Source of the DNA: TM7 phylum sp. oral taxon 348
Lineage (GTDB): Bacteria > Patescibacteriota > Saccharimonadia > Saccharimonadales > Saccharimonadaceae
Assembly: GCA_007845485.1 (NCBI GenBank)
Contig: SDRW01000001.1
Location: forward strand, 248,001 to 312,000
Direction of reading: 5' to 3'
DNA: 64,000 nucleotides
In this document: positions 45,039 through 54,300 of the stretch, piece by piece
Layout: each line of letters begins with the position of its first letter
Position numbering within the stretch: the stretch's first letter is position 1
The notes under the pieces: model-generated
What the model was told of the DNA's origin: nothing
The model's input: the letters and a program-made list of their open reading frames with translations, nothing else
The model's database searches: none
Translations under genes and position numbers: made by a program

Positions 45039-45113
45039 TCACTCAGCAAACTGACTATTATAAATCTCAGCATAAAAGCCATTCTGCTTCAGCAGTTTGT
45101 CGCATTCACCTTG
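45039..45113 (-). pseudogene. C-terminal relic of an ABC exporter
   Basis: In-frame GECDKLLKQNGFYAEIYNSQ followed by FAE and TGA. This is the standard end of MdlB/MsbA-type ABC exporters (GxHDELLxxxGxYAxLYxxQF). A stop lies just upstream, so only ~24 codons survive. It sits 48 bases past the ietS stop and marks a deletion or insertion border. Confidence 0.7.
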
Positions 45114-45155
45114 TTAGATTAATATTACTCTTATTCCTGATAACAAGAAAGGCTC

Positions 45156-45623
45156 TTACTTAATCCCTCTAAGTGCATCTTTTATATTATCAGCTCGCCA
45201 CATGTTAATTTTATTACCATCTTTATCAACCTGAACAAACGTCGTTTGTACGGTTACCTGGTAACGCTCACGGAGCTCATTTTCAGTATCAAAATCAAGC
45301 TCAACAAAGACAACATTAGAAGGAATTAAATTTAGATTCGCGCGGGCATCAGCAGACACAACCTTGCACGCAAAACACCAATCAGTTTTAAAAAAATAAA
45401 TTAATTTCCTGTTTTTATATTTATCAATATTTTTGTGATATTCATCTTTTGTAATAAAATCACCCGAATTCTTATTCGACTCTCCTGGTTTTATTTGCAT
45501 CAAATTTTTCATATTTTTGGGGTCAAAATTGGTAGGTTCAGGAGTATTTAGTTTAAAATAAACTGTAATTATACCAATAATACCCAAAAGTAAAATTATA
45601 ATTATACCATTCCTTTTATTCAT
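45156..45623 (-). CDS. membrane-anchored thioredoxin-like protein
   Basis: 155 residues: an N-terminal membrane anchor (GIIIILLLGIIGIITVYF), a linker of ~40 polar residues, and a thioredoxin fold with C83-F-A-C86 in FFKTDWCFACKVVSADA and a late strand VQTTFVQVDKDG where the cis-Pro position is Thr. With the DsbA-like protein at 22405 it could form an extracytoplasmic thiol-redox pair. A TATACT box lies eight bases before the ATG. Confidence 0.8.
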   Translation of the reverse strand: MNKRNGIIIILLLGIIGIITVYFKLNTPEPTNFDPKNMKNLMQIKPGESNKNSGDFITKDEYHKNIDKYKNRKLIYFFKTDWCFACKVVSADARANLNLIPSNVVFVELDFDTENELRERYQVTVQTTFVQVDKDGNKINMWRADNIKDALRGIK

Positions 45624-45679
45624 CAGGATTTAGTATATGTTTATTTTGCTAGTAGATCAAGAGTTGGTACAAAATAAGC

Positions 45680-45709
45680 TGAACAGCCCACGTAATCCTG
45701 AGCTGTTCA
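45680..45709 (-). terminator. possible terminator after the FtsX-type permease
   Basis: 8-bp stem TGAACAGC / GCTGTTCA with a 14-base loop, 20 bases after the permease stop; only a weak T-rich stretch follows on the minus strand. Confidence 0.4.
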
Positions 45710-45729
45710 AATATTTAAATTGGCTACAT

Positions 45730-47985
45730 TTACTCTGTTTGATTTTGCTCTATATCAGTTATTTTACGTAAAATTGGTAACACTACCCAAATTCCAATTA
45801 TCGCAACTACTAGGCTACCTATAACGATCGCAAAATAGAGTGGCGACAAACTAACTCTCACTGAAGATGAAAATGTTCTTAGAAAGACAACTGCGATCCA
45901 TATACCAGATCCTGCCGCCAAAATTGAAGTGCTAACCAGCGGAATGACCGATTCAATTAATACAACTTTCTTCATTTGCCCAATTGTCATACCGCCCAGC
46001 CTTAAAGTAAATAGAGACTTGCGGCGCTCAATCAACCCGCCAACAGTTGATACAATCAAGCTTGCTACCGCCACAAATGATGTAATGCCAATACCTATAT
46101 AAGTTAAAGCTGCAAAACTAGATACAATAGAACTTAAGATTGGTTTTTGAGCACGATTACCATCAGCAACGTAAGTCATACTTCCATTATCCTTAACCTC
46201 AGATATAACAAAGCTGCGTAATTTATCAATAGAGCTATCGTTAGGAGTCATCAAAACAAGATAGCTTTCAGCCGAGATATTTTTTGACAATTGATCTTTT
46301 TTAACAATCTTAACAGTGTCAACAACTTTGCCCGTAAAATTTATGTTAGCGAAATCTTCACTAGAAGCATTATTTGGGCACGAATGTTTTGTAAACTCCT
46401 GAAGTCTATTACAGGGTATTAAACTATTATTATTTTCAAGCTCATATATTTTAGCAATTGATTTAATATAAGATTGTTTTGCTAGTTTATCGCTAAAATT
46501 ATTCCCTAACGCGTTAGATATAACTATCGCCGTATCTGGTTTAAGCTGGGAATATCCGTTATCTTGGATTGATTTAACGCTTAAATCACTAATACTACTG
46601 ACTGATGCAAGATAAAAACTACCCGCAAACAATGCTAGTACTAAACCGCTAACACTTCTAAAAACCTTGCGTGAGTGTCCTGATATTCTACGAGAGGATA
46701 GTAAAATTATGGCATTTCTCGTACGTAGGGCAAATAGCCGTGATATAAAGCCAGTAAGCCAGGCGCCTGCAAAAATCAAACCAAACATCACCAATAGCAC
46801 ACCACCTACTATAATAAGCAGAGGAGCCATGCTACTAGCAGATTGATTTTTTACCCATGAAGCACCATTAGGTGTACTTAGCCATACAAATATACCAATA
46901 CCAATTGCCAAAGGAATTACACGCCAAAAACGAGCCTTCTTATTGATTTTCTCGCGGCGAGCAACACCAAGCGGAGAAGTATGAATTTTGCGCATTCCCC
47001 ACCAACTGGCAATCAAACTCAAGACAATAGTCAAAACCGACATAATTATATACTGAGGTAGCGATACAGTTAAGTCTTGTATCCAAAAATGCGCCCCATC
47101 AAATTCAAAATTACCAAGAAGAGGACGAATTCCTAAATAAACTAACGACCCTATGGCAATACCTACAGTAGTAGCGATAAATGACTCAAGTAGTGATACA
47201 GAATTTACCTGCTTTCGCGTAGCACCGATTAATCTTAAAGCAGCATAACGCTGTTCACGCTGAGCACTGCCAAGCTGTGTAGAAACAGAGATAAACATTA
47301 CAATTGGAAATAGTAATATAGTTCCACCTAGAGTAAACATAATCAGTAAGAACATGTTTGTAAATAATTCGTTTTGCGACTTATTACTATTATCTATACT
47401 ATATATATTTGCCGATGAAGGTGCTCCAGCTTTTTTAGCCTCATCCCATAGTTTAATATCTTCATCATTAGCACCTTTAATTACTTCTAATGCATCTGGG
47501 GAAGACGAATATTTAGATGGTATAGTACCTAAATAGGTTGTGCCAAAACGTTGTTTAATATTTTCATCAGGATGCTCGCGAGCAACTTTTTCTAAGCCAG
47601 TAGATAGATAATATTCACCTTTTTTAGGGGTCTTTAAACCACTAAATTCAGGTGAATTATCGCCAGTAGCATGCATAACTATCTGGAAGATAGGTTTATC
47701 ACGCCACATTGATGTATTTCCAATTATAGATGAATTAATACCAACCCTAAGCGGAGCAACTCCATTGATTGGCTTTTGAGCCTTTTTGGCAGCTTCACTT
47801 GCATATTGTCCAGGATTGGCAATACTAGACCAAGAACCTCGCTCATATCTAGATAACAATCCATTTATTCCAGAAATAAAGCTCAATAATATAACTGTGC
47901 CTAATCCGATCGCAGAAACCATCAAGCCTAAACGCCCGATAGAGCGCTGGCTAGTTTTCTTAATTAATAACCAAGATACACTCAT
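45730..47985 (-). CDS. MacB/FtsX-type ABC transporter permease
   Basis: 751 residues with a duplicated FtsX layout. Helix 1 (about 20-40) is followed by a ~170-residue extracytoplasmic domain, three helices with the FtsX motif QREQRYAALRLIGATRKQV, a central pair of helices, a second extracytoplasmic region with a possible disulfide (SLIPCNRLQEFTKHSCPNN), and three C-terminal helices with RRKSLFTLRLGGMTIGQMKK. It works with the ATPase encoded immediately upstream. Such type VII-like pumps extrude peptides or lipopeptides or move lipoproteins; the PadR-family regulator suggests induction by toxic compounds. Confidence 0.9.
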   Translation of the reverse strand: MSVSWLLIKKTSQRSIGRLGLMVSAIGLGTVILLSFISGINGLLSRYERGSWSSIANPGQYASEAAKKAQKPINGVAPLRVGINSSIIGNTSMWRDKPIFQIVMHATGDNSPEFSGLKTPKKGEYYLSTGLEKVAREHPDENIKQRFGTTYLGTIPSKYSSSPDALEVIKGANDEDIKLWDEAKKAGAPSSANIYSIDNSNKSQNELFTNMFLLIMFTLGGTILLFPIVMFISVSTQLGSAQREQRYAALRLIGATRKQVNSVSLLESFIATTVGIAIGSLVYLGIRPLLGNFEFDGAHFWIQDLTVSLPQYIIMSVLTIVLSLIASWWGMRKIHTSPLGVARREKINKKARFWRVIPLAIGIGIFVWLSTPNGASWVKNQSASSMAPLLIIVGGVLLVMFGLIFAGAWLTGFISRLFALRTRNAIILLSSRRISGHSRKVFRSVSGLVLALFAGSFYLASVSSISDLSVKSIQDNGYSQLKPDTAIVISNALGNNFSDKLAKQSYIKSIAKIYELENNNSLIPCNRLQEFTKHSCPNNASSEDFANINFTGKVVDTVKIVKKDQLSKNISAESYLVLMTPNDSSIDKLRSFVISEVKDNGSMTYVADGNRAQKPILSSIVSSFAALTYIGIGITSFVAVASLIVSTVGGLIERRKSLFTLRLGGMTIGQMKKVVLIESVIPLVSTSILAAGSGIWIAVVFLRTFSSSVRVSLSPLYFAIVIGSLVVAIIGIWVVLPILRKITDIEQNQTE

Positions 47986-48699
47986 TTATTTAGCTCCTAT
48001 TTTGTGCGTTTGTTTTGTAGATGGTGCTAATTTGGCAGATATTTGTCCATCGCGCACAATAATTTCCCTATCAGCATACGCAGCAATTGAAGGTTCGTGC
48101 GTAACCATTATTACAGTAGTTCCATTTTCTTTAGCCGTTTTGATAAATAATTCCATAACCTTTTCAGAATTTAAACTATCAAGCGATCCAGTTGGCTCAT
48201 CTGCAAACAAGATTTTTGGCTCAATTACCATAGCGCGCGCAATAGCTACACGCTGAGCTTGACCACCAGATAACTCGCCTGGTAAATTATCTTCTTTACC
48301 TTGCAATCCAACCTTATGAATCCAACTTTTTGCAGCTTTATAAGCATCCTTGCGTTTAACTCCATTAAGTAAAAGGGGTAGCGCCACATTATCATGAACA
48401 CTAAGTTCCGATACAAGCTGTCCAAACTGAAAGACAAAACCAAATTCAGTTCGGCGAAGAATACTACGGTCTTTATCATTTAGCTTATCTATGCGCTTGC
48501 CATCAAATACAATTTCACCATTATCTATATTAATAATCGAAGCTAGACTATGTAAAAGTGTAGACTTGCCAGAGCCGCTTGGACCCATAATTGCCAATAC
48601 CTCACCAGGATTAACATCTAAACTTACTCCTCTAAGTGCGTGAGTTTGACCAAAATTTTTCTTAATATTATAAGCACTGATAATTGGTTTTATAGGCAT
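47986..48699 (-). CDS. ABC transporter ATP-binding protein (LolD/MacB type)
   Basis: 237 residues from the ATG at 48699, which has a perfect AAGGAGGAA ribosome-binding site; the longer frame from 48747 lies inside the regulator gene. Walker A GPSGSGKST, signature LSGGQAQR, Walker B ILFADEPTGSLD, switch VTHEPSIAAYAD. This is the LolD/MacB/SalX group that pairs with FtsX-like permeases. Overlaps the padR gene by 10 bases; followed immediately by the permease. Confidence 0.93.
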   Translation of the reverse strand: MPIKPIISAYNIKKNFGQTHALRGVSLDVNPGEVLAIMGPSGSGKSTLLHSLASIINIDNGEIVFDGKRIDKLNDKDRSILRRTEFGFVFQFGQLVSELSVHDNVALPLLLNGVKRKDAYKAAKSWIHKVGLQGKEDNLPGELSGGQAQRVAIARAMVIEPKILFADEPTGSLDSLNSEKVMELFIKTAKENGTTVIMVTHEPSIAAYADREIIVRDGQISAKLAPSTKQTHKIGAK

Positions 48700-49220
48700 A
48701 ATTCCTCCTTTAATTGTGTTAACCGCGAACTTGTCATATCTATCCACCTAAGATCTGCCTCTATGTGATACAAAGTATGGTCGATAAGTAGTGTAGTCGC
48801 TAAATCGCTTTCACGCCGACAGTTTGTTAATTGGCGCATTTTTTCAATATGAGCGTGGCGCTGAATATCTAAATACGAAGAGGCATTACCTTCACGTATT
48901 AGAGCCAATACAACTTTAATATACATAGTAGCCTGTAAGTTTTGTGATGGCAGCTCTGGAGAGTTTAACCACTCCTCAAGAGAGCGACTACCTTCTGGTG
49001 TTATTTCGTACTTTATACGCCCTGGACCCTTACTATCTTGGTTATTGTCTATAATTTCCCTAACCTTACCGTCACGCTTCAAGCGAGACAAGGTAGAATA
49101 GATTTGACCACTGAGAATAGGTTTGTCCAAGCCAAAAAGCATGTCGTATCTCTTTTTTAGTTCATATCCATAGTTTGGCTGATCCGCCAAAAAACCGAGC
49201 AATGTATAATTAGCACTCAT
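48690..49220 (-). CDS. PadR family transcriptional regulator
   Basis: 176 residues. N-terminal winged helix (YTLLGFLADQPNYGYELKKR, LSGQIYSTLSRLKRDGKV) with the PadR pattern, and a C-terminal Vir_act_alpha_C-like dimerisation coil. It probably represses its own operon with the ABC pump: a perfect inverted repeat overlaps its promoter at 49228-49248. A ligand, perhaps the pumped compound, would relieve repression. Confidence 0.92.
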   Translation of the reverse strand: MSANYTLLGFLADQPNYGYELKKRYDMLFGLDKPILSGQIYSTLSRLKRDGKVREIIDNNQDSKGPGRIKYEITPEGSRSLEEWLNSPELPSQNLQATMYIKVVLALIREGNASSYLDIQRHAHIEKMRQLTNCRRESDLATTLLIDHTLYHIEADLRWIDMTSSRLTQLKEELCL

Positions 49221-49227
49221 ATTTATG

Positions 49228-49254
49228 AGTATACACCGAGTGTATACTTAATGC
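49228..49254 (-). promoter_or_regulatory. padR-ABC operon promoter with overlapping operator palindrome
   Basis: Perfect palindrome AGTATACAC-CGA-GTGTATACT at 49228-49248. On the minus strand, TTGCAT (-35), 17 bases and TATACT (-10) embed it so that the operator covers the spacer and the -10 box. The -10 ends seven bases before the padR ATG. A second, imperfect copy (TATACACTCAGTTTATA) lies at 49263-49279. Typical autoregulated PadR site. Confidence 0.75.
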
Positions 49255-49289
49255 AAGATAATTATACACTCAGTTTATAGTTATATAAA

Positions 49290-49796
49290 TTACTTGATAT
49301 TCATAGTTTTTAAAATCATATTTATAAGATCTTCTTGTGATGTATCATTTCTAATTAAAAATTCATTTTCAAAATCCAGATAATCCTTTTCTTTCCACCA
49401 TCGGCGCATTTCCAATTCACCAAATTCATGAGCATTTGGCTTAGTAGCATGGCGGCGCATCGTTTCTTCAAACGATATATCAAAATAATACACCAACTTA
49501 TCGCCCTGAAAATCATTCAGCAGCCGATGTAACATCGCGCCGTATTTTTTACTACTCAAAATACCTTCCAAAATCACCGTGTAGCCGACCTTGTTGCCAT
49601 ACATACATAGGTCATAAATCAGCTGAATTGCTGGATTATTTTTACTGTCTTTTACATGGAGAATTTCTCGGCGCACCATATCCTGCGACACCAGCATCGT
49701 GCCGTAACCCAGCTGACGCTGGAGCAAGCGCGCCGTGCTGGTTTTACCGCAACCAGAATTACCGCGGAGAATGATTAGCGGATGAGAGGTCATCAT
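49290..49796 (-). CDS. P-loop kinase (AAA/zeta-toxin-like)
   Basis: 168 residues. Walker A LRGNSGCGKTSTARLLQRQL starts the protein, followed by VSQDMVRREILHV and YTVILEGILSSKKYG, the pattern of small-molecule kinases related to zeta toxin, chloramphenicol phosphotransferase and gluconate kinase. Substrate unknown. Overlaps the preceding APH-like kinase gene by 4 bases (ATGA), so the two are translationally coupled. Confidence 0.8.
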   Translation of the reverse strand: MMTSHPLIILRGNSGCGKTSTARLLQRQLGYGTMLVSQDMVRREILHVKDSKNNPAIQLIYDLCMYGNKVGYTVILEGILSSKKYGAMLHRLLNDFQGDKLVYYFDISFEETMRRHATKPNAHEFGELEMRRWWKEKDYLDFENEFLIRNDTSQEDLINMILKTMNIK

Positions 49797-50803
49797 GTGC
49801 GCTCCAATAAATCATAAGCGGTGGCTGCTGACAGCGCCCGCATTTGACGAAGATTGTCGCCTGGCTGAAGCGGCGGTTTGAGACTGCGAATAAGATAAAA
49901 GCCAACAAATGCCGCTAACATCTCCGCATTGAGCTCGTCCAGCCATGGTGTTACATCTTGACCGTGCCGCGCCATATCAATCAAAAACTCCGTCGCCCCA
50001 GAACCCCGAGGTGCATAGGAAGCCCAATTACAATCAACCAATTTCAGCTCACCAGTTTGCGGATGAAACGCCAAATTATCACTGCGGACATCACTGTGAT
50101 TAAAGCAATCTTCCGGCTGTTTGGCAAATTGCTTGGCACGTGCCGAAATATCAGCTAGTTCATCACTATTACTCAGTAACTCCATCATCTTCTGGCAGCG
50201 CCGCTGGTTGAATTCTGATTGCTCCGACAATAATGTTTGGTAATTATCGATCAGCTGACGGCGAATATCAGCCTCGGCAATAACCTGGTCAATGCCGTCA
50301 TCAAAGCCGAGTTTTGTCGCTGCAAATGGCTGTAGCTGTAGCCCCTCAATTACCTCATGTGGCAGATCTGTTTTTTCCAGCTCGCAAACCGCCGCCACCA
50401 CTGCTGAAATGTATCGTTCTGCCACAGATTTTTCCGCTGGCGGCCGCCACAACCAGCCGTCGGCTGATGCATAATTGGTTGTCATCAGCACATGCCCATC
50501 ACCAGCCAGCGTAGTCCAATCAGCCACATATTGCGGGTGAAGTTTCTGTAACAACCGCGTCACTTCATAGTCTTTTTTCAGCCAAGCTAATTCCCGTTCG
50601 CCATCGTCCGGCAGCAAATCGACATCAACTTCTTTGACAAAAATTGTCTTATCGCCCGCCGACACCAAAGCGCGGCGATTACGCGAAAAACCGCCGCTCA
50701 CCGAGGCAATTTGTAAATCAGACGCGTCAACGCCAAGTTCTGCTGCTGCACATTGCAACGCTCTTTCGGTTAGCAGCTGGTTGCGATTTAGCAGGGTTTC
50801 CAT
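49793..50803 (-). CDS. aminoglycoside phosphotransferase/protein kinase-like protein
   Basis: 336 residues with the eukaryotic-type kinase fold of the APH group. Catalytic loop FNHSDVRSDNLAF (HxDxxxxN) and metal site LKLVDCNWASY in place of the DFG-like motif; TIFVKEVD supplies the N-lobe lysine. It phosphorylates an unknown small molecule; antibiotic inactivation is only one option. A TGT-TATAAT box (50810-50818) ends seven bases before the ATG, predicting a leaderless mRNA. GC-rich. Confidence 0.8.
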   Translation of the reverse strand: METLLNRNQLLTERALQCAAAELGVDASDLQIASVSGGFSRNRRALVSAGDKTIFVKEVDVDLLPDDGERELAWLKKDYEVTRLLQKLHPQYVADWTTLAGDGHVLMTTNYASADGWLWRPPAEKSVAERYISAVVAAVCELEKTDLPHEVIEGLQLQPFAATKLGFDDGIDQVIAEADIRRQLIDNYQTLLSEQSEFNQRRCQKMMELLSNSDELADISARAKQFAKQPEDCFNHSDVRSDNLAFHPQTGELKLVDCNWASYAPRGSGATEFLIDMARHGQDVTPWLDELNAEMLAAFVGFYLIRSLKPPLQPGDNLRQMRALSAATAYDLLERT

Positions 50804-50809
50804 GGGATA

Positions 50810-50818
50810 ATTATAACA
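50810..50818 (-). promoter_or_regulatory. extended -10 promoter, leaderless arrangement
   Basis: On the minus strand TGT then TATAAT (50810-50815); six bases separate the hexamer from the ATG at 50803. Confidence 0.65.
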
Positions 50819-50872
50819 TTGAGGATAGGCCCGCGTGGCGTATATTTACGCCTATGGTAGCGATATTCCTGA

Positions 50873-51187
50873 TCACACCCCCTTGTCTCGCCAATAAAAT
50901 CCTCGCACTGACCGGTGATTTTCCGCTAAGTTCTTGGCAATTGCCAGCGTTTTATCCTGACTGCCGTTGTCCGCGATGGTGATTTGATAGCGATACGGCA
51001 GGTGTTTCGCCATATACTCATCAAGTGTCATGATACTTTTTTGAAGAATCTTCTCCTCATTGAGTGCCGGGACGACAATGTCAATGAGCGGACGGGCAAT
51101 CGCCCGAAATGCCGGCTGGCTCTTAGTGGCGGCGAGATGGCGCGACCGAGCGGGCGGTTGGGGTATGGCTGCTGCTTTCATGTTCAT
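50873..51187 (-). pseudogene. truncated family 2 glycosyltransferase
   Basis: 104 codons carrying only the N-terminal part of a GT2 enzyme of the dolichyl-phosphate beta-glucosyltransferase type: LIDIVVPALNEEKILQKSI, YQITIADNGSQDKTLAIAKN and then FYWRDKGV before a stop. The DxD and acceptor-binding regions are missing. The start is preceded by 28 residues of Pro/Ala-rich sequence not typical of the family. A 3'-truncated remnant in the GC-rich tract; a functional short protein is unlikely. Confidence 0.7.
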
Positions 51188-51393
51188 ACCAGCAACTATA
51201 GATGAGGGGTCTGTAATTTTGCTTTAAGCGTCTATGAGCAACTTATCCAGCACCGAACTGCATCATTTCTGGGATGACTTTACCCTACACATTCTTAGAG
51301 GCTAGTCGCTCAACAACTAGCCGATATCCACCGGTTTTAAACAACCATCAATGCGTCATTCTGCTGCTTTTAATATTCAATGCCAATCAGATC

Positions 51394-54300
51394 CTATTCA
51401 GCTATCATCCTGGACTGTATCAACTCTATAACGGGGGCTTCTTCAATCTCACTTTTTGGAATTATAGGGTTATCACCTTGGCGTATTAAACTAGAGTCAA
51501 GGTCATTAATACCTATCTCCCAAGCATCTCTAATAACGACTTTTTCTTTTAAGATGGAGAGCGGTTGATACATATCAGGTTTTCCACTTTTATTAAAAGC
51601 AGCTGGTACTATCCAAAAACAGCCATACTTTTTGTAGTCCGCAAGGAAGCGGTCTAAATTATCTGAGTTAGTCGGAGTCATCATATTACTTCTTACAATA
51701 GTACCCACTAACCTTGCCGGAGAAAGTTCCTTCTTAATATTAGCTCCAACTCCTATCCTGTAGTAAAATGGGTTTTTCTTATCTATACCACGTACGATGG
51801 TTATTCTAAGATCATCCTCTTTATCTATGTTACTAAACCTTTCTATCCAGGCGCTAAAAATCTTTTTACCATTCTCAGCATTCTTAAATAGGAACATCAG
51901 TATCGGAGGTTGGTCAGGCGATGTTGCAAAGCCAGCACCCTCCCACTGAGCATCGTTCCAAAGCTGTTCTCTAATAACAGAAACAGTCCTTATGTCAGTA
52001 TGCTTAATATTGTCATATAGCCCCCGACTACTGCTCGGTTGTTCTTTAATAATGGGCGAGGAGTCTTCTGGCAAAGCCACTATACCCCTATAGCCCTTGG
52101 GCTGGTTTAAAGTGTATTCCTTTTGATTTTTTATCCAATCACTGGTCTTATGTTTTGGTTTGAGGCCGAGCACATTACCTAGTCGTACAAAAGTACTTGT
52201 GAAACTCAAAGCTCTATCTGTGCCACCTTCTTCCAGTATTGCTTTAAGCTCCCTTTTAAAGTCCTTGAACATAATTATTCGAGTTATTAGTTCAGCATTG
52301 ATCTTGAAAATACTATCCTTTATTTCAGATTGCTCTGTTGAGCCAAGTCTGTGTGGATTAAATTTGCCACATACAACATTGACAGTTGGTCGATCATCAT
52401 TATCTATCACAGAATAAGTCACCAACTCATTCTGTTGGCTAGAAAAGGTGATATTGACTTGAGCAAATTGCTCTGTCGATATGGCATTATATAGAGTGGA
52501 AGTCGCCAATATAGACTCCATTGCAGCCAGCAAAGACTCAGCAAGTTCCAAACAGTTTTCTTGTCTCTTAGTTGTAACATTCACTGTGCAACCAAGTATA
52601 TTAGAAAATAAACAAATTTCGTCATCCTCTAGGTCATCTAGCACCTCTGGGTGATGCTCGGATGAATACTGTGCAGCCCAACCCTTGAAATATTTCTCTC
52701 TGTCTTCCACGGGGACGATATCTGCAAAATCATTGGGTAATTCGTCATCACGGCCAAGTGCATGTAATAAAGCTATCCTTGAATGCTCCAGGCCATTACT
52801 CAGTAGAGTATCCGGTAGGCTCTGGTATTTTTTAATTTCATTTGAATCCATCCGAAGAAATACTACTCCGAGCATCAAGTCAAAAACCATAGCAGCTTCG
52901 TCAAATTTATTCTGATCCTCTCCTTGAGATACTAGAATAGACTTTGTATATAGGTCAATTCTATTCCATTCCAATAAGTGAGGTAGCCTTCCTAGTTTTA
53001 GCTCTAGCCTCTTTAGTTCCTCGTAGCAGGACATTTGCTCCAAGGTTACTTCTCTATAATTCCAAAAGTCATTTGTAGCTAGTGATCCAGCAGATAAGAA
53101 AGAACCGCGTGCCGCCCAATAGAGTCCTACGTTTTTATAGGCAACCCCCATCATATACAGGGCCCGAATGGCATCGTCTTTACTCTCATACTTATGAATA
53201 TTTCTCAATACACCCCCAAGTGTTTTAATGGCCTCGTAGTTTTTCCCCGATTGCAATTGCTTACTGCCTCGTAAAAGCGCCATATTAGCATTAGCCAATT
53301 CACCGTCTCGCCTAGAGACGATTTTACTCATGGTCGTAAATAGCTGCTCATATTCCGGATAATCATCTAGGAAGTCGCTTAGTTCAGTTAATACTCCTAT
53401 CAATGGTCTGAGCGGAAAGCCGATTAAATTCTGTGACTCTTTTACTACTTGTTCCATGTCTGTCAGTACTCGCCCCAACTCATCATCACCAGCGATAGCT
53501 TTTTCCTTTAGATCTACCAGCAGTAAAAGACTCTTTGCGTATAGCGGCGCAGTCATATTGGAAGTATCCTTAAGGATATCAGTAAGTTTATTTTTAAGTT
53601 TATTGGTGTGCTGATCGTAGAAAACTTTAGGAACGAGCCTTTTATCATGCTCTCTGATTGTAGTTAATAAAAACCATAAGTTCACGAGTTTTTCAAGGTT
53701 ATAAACATTGTTTGTACTGAGCACTTCCTTTTCAGCGATCAAAAAAAGAGATTTGAATTCCTTAAAATCTTCAAACCACCAGAAAGCAGTCCAAGCATGC
53801 TGATATGCAGCTTCAAATCTACTAAACTCATCGCCAACATAATTGGCAAGTCTAGTAGCCCTACTAAATCTACCGTCTATTTCGTGCCTCGGTAGCTCAA
53901 GCTGACGAGACAAAATTGCCGCTTTGATTGATAAGTCTAATGTATTTTTAGTAATCTTATCTTTACTAATTTCCTCCTCAATCTGCTTGTCATAATCCTC
54001 CAGCATCTTGACACGTTTCGTATCAAGATCGCCTTTATTGATTAAACTTTGCTTACTAGTCGGTATACCAAGCTCATCTATGGCAATCTGTTGATAATTA
54101 TTTTTAAATGTCTCGTCGAGAAGCCATGTAGCGTCAAGAATTCTAATTGATATAGAATACTTATTTGATAATTCATCTTCTAAGTCAGAGCGCTTTTTAG
54201 AGGGTACATACTGATTGGTCACAAAGTAGGCTACCTTATAGCCCCTCCCAGTTTCAGCTATCTTTTTAATGTCAGATTTTAGTTTTGCTCGCCAATCCTT

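Noticed and set aside
51274-51489. Plus-strand 71-codon frame
   Set aside because: It lies mostly antisense to the 3' end of the 1090-residue gene, with no ribosome-binding site or family resemblance.
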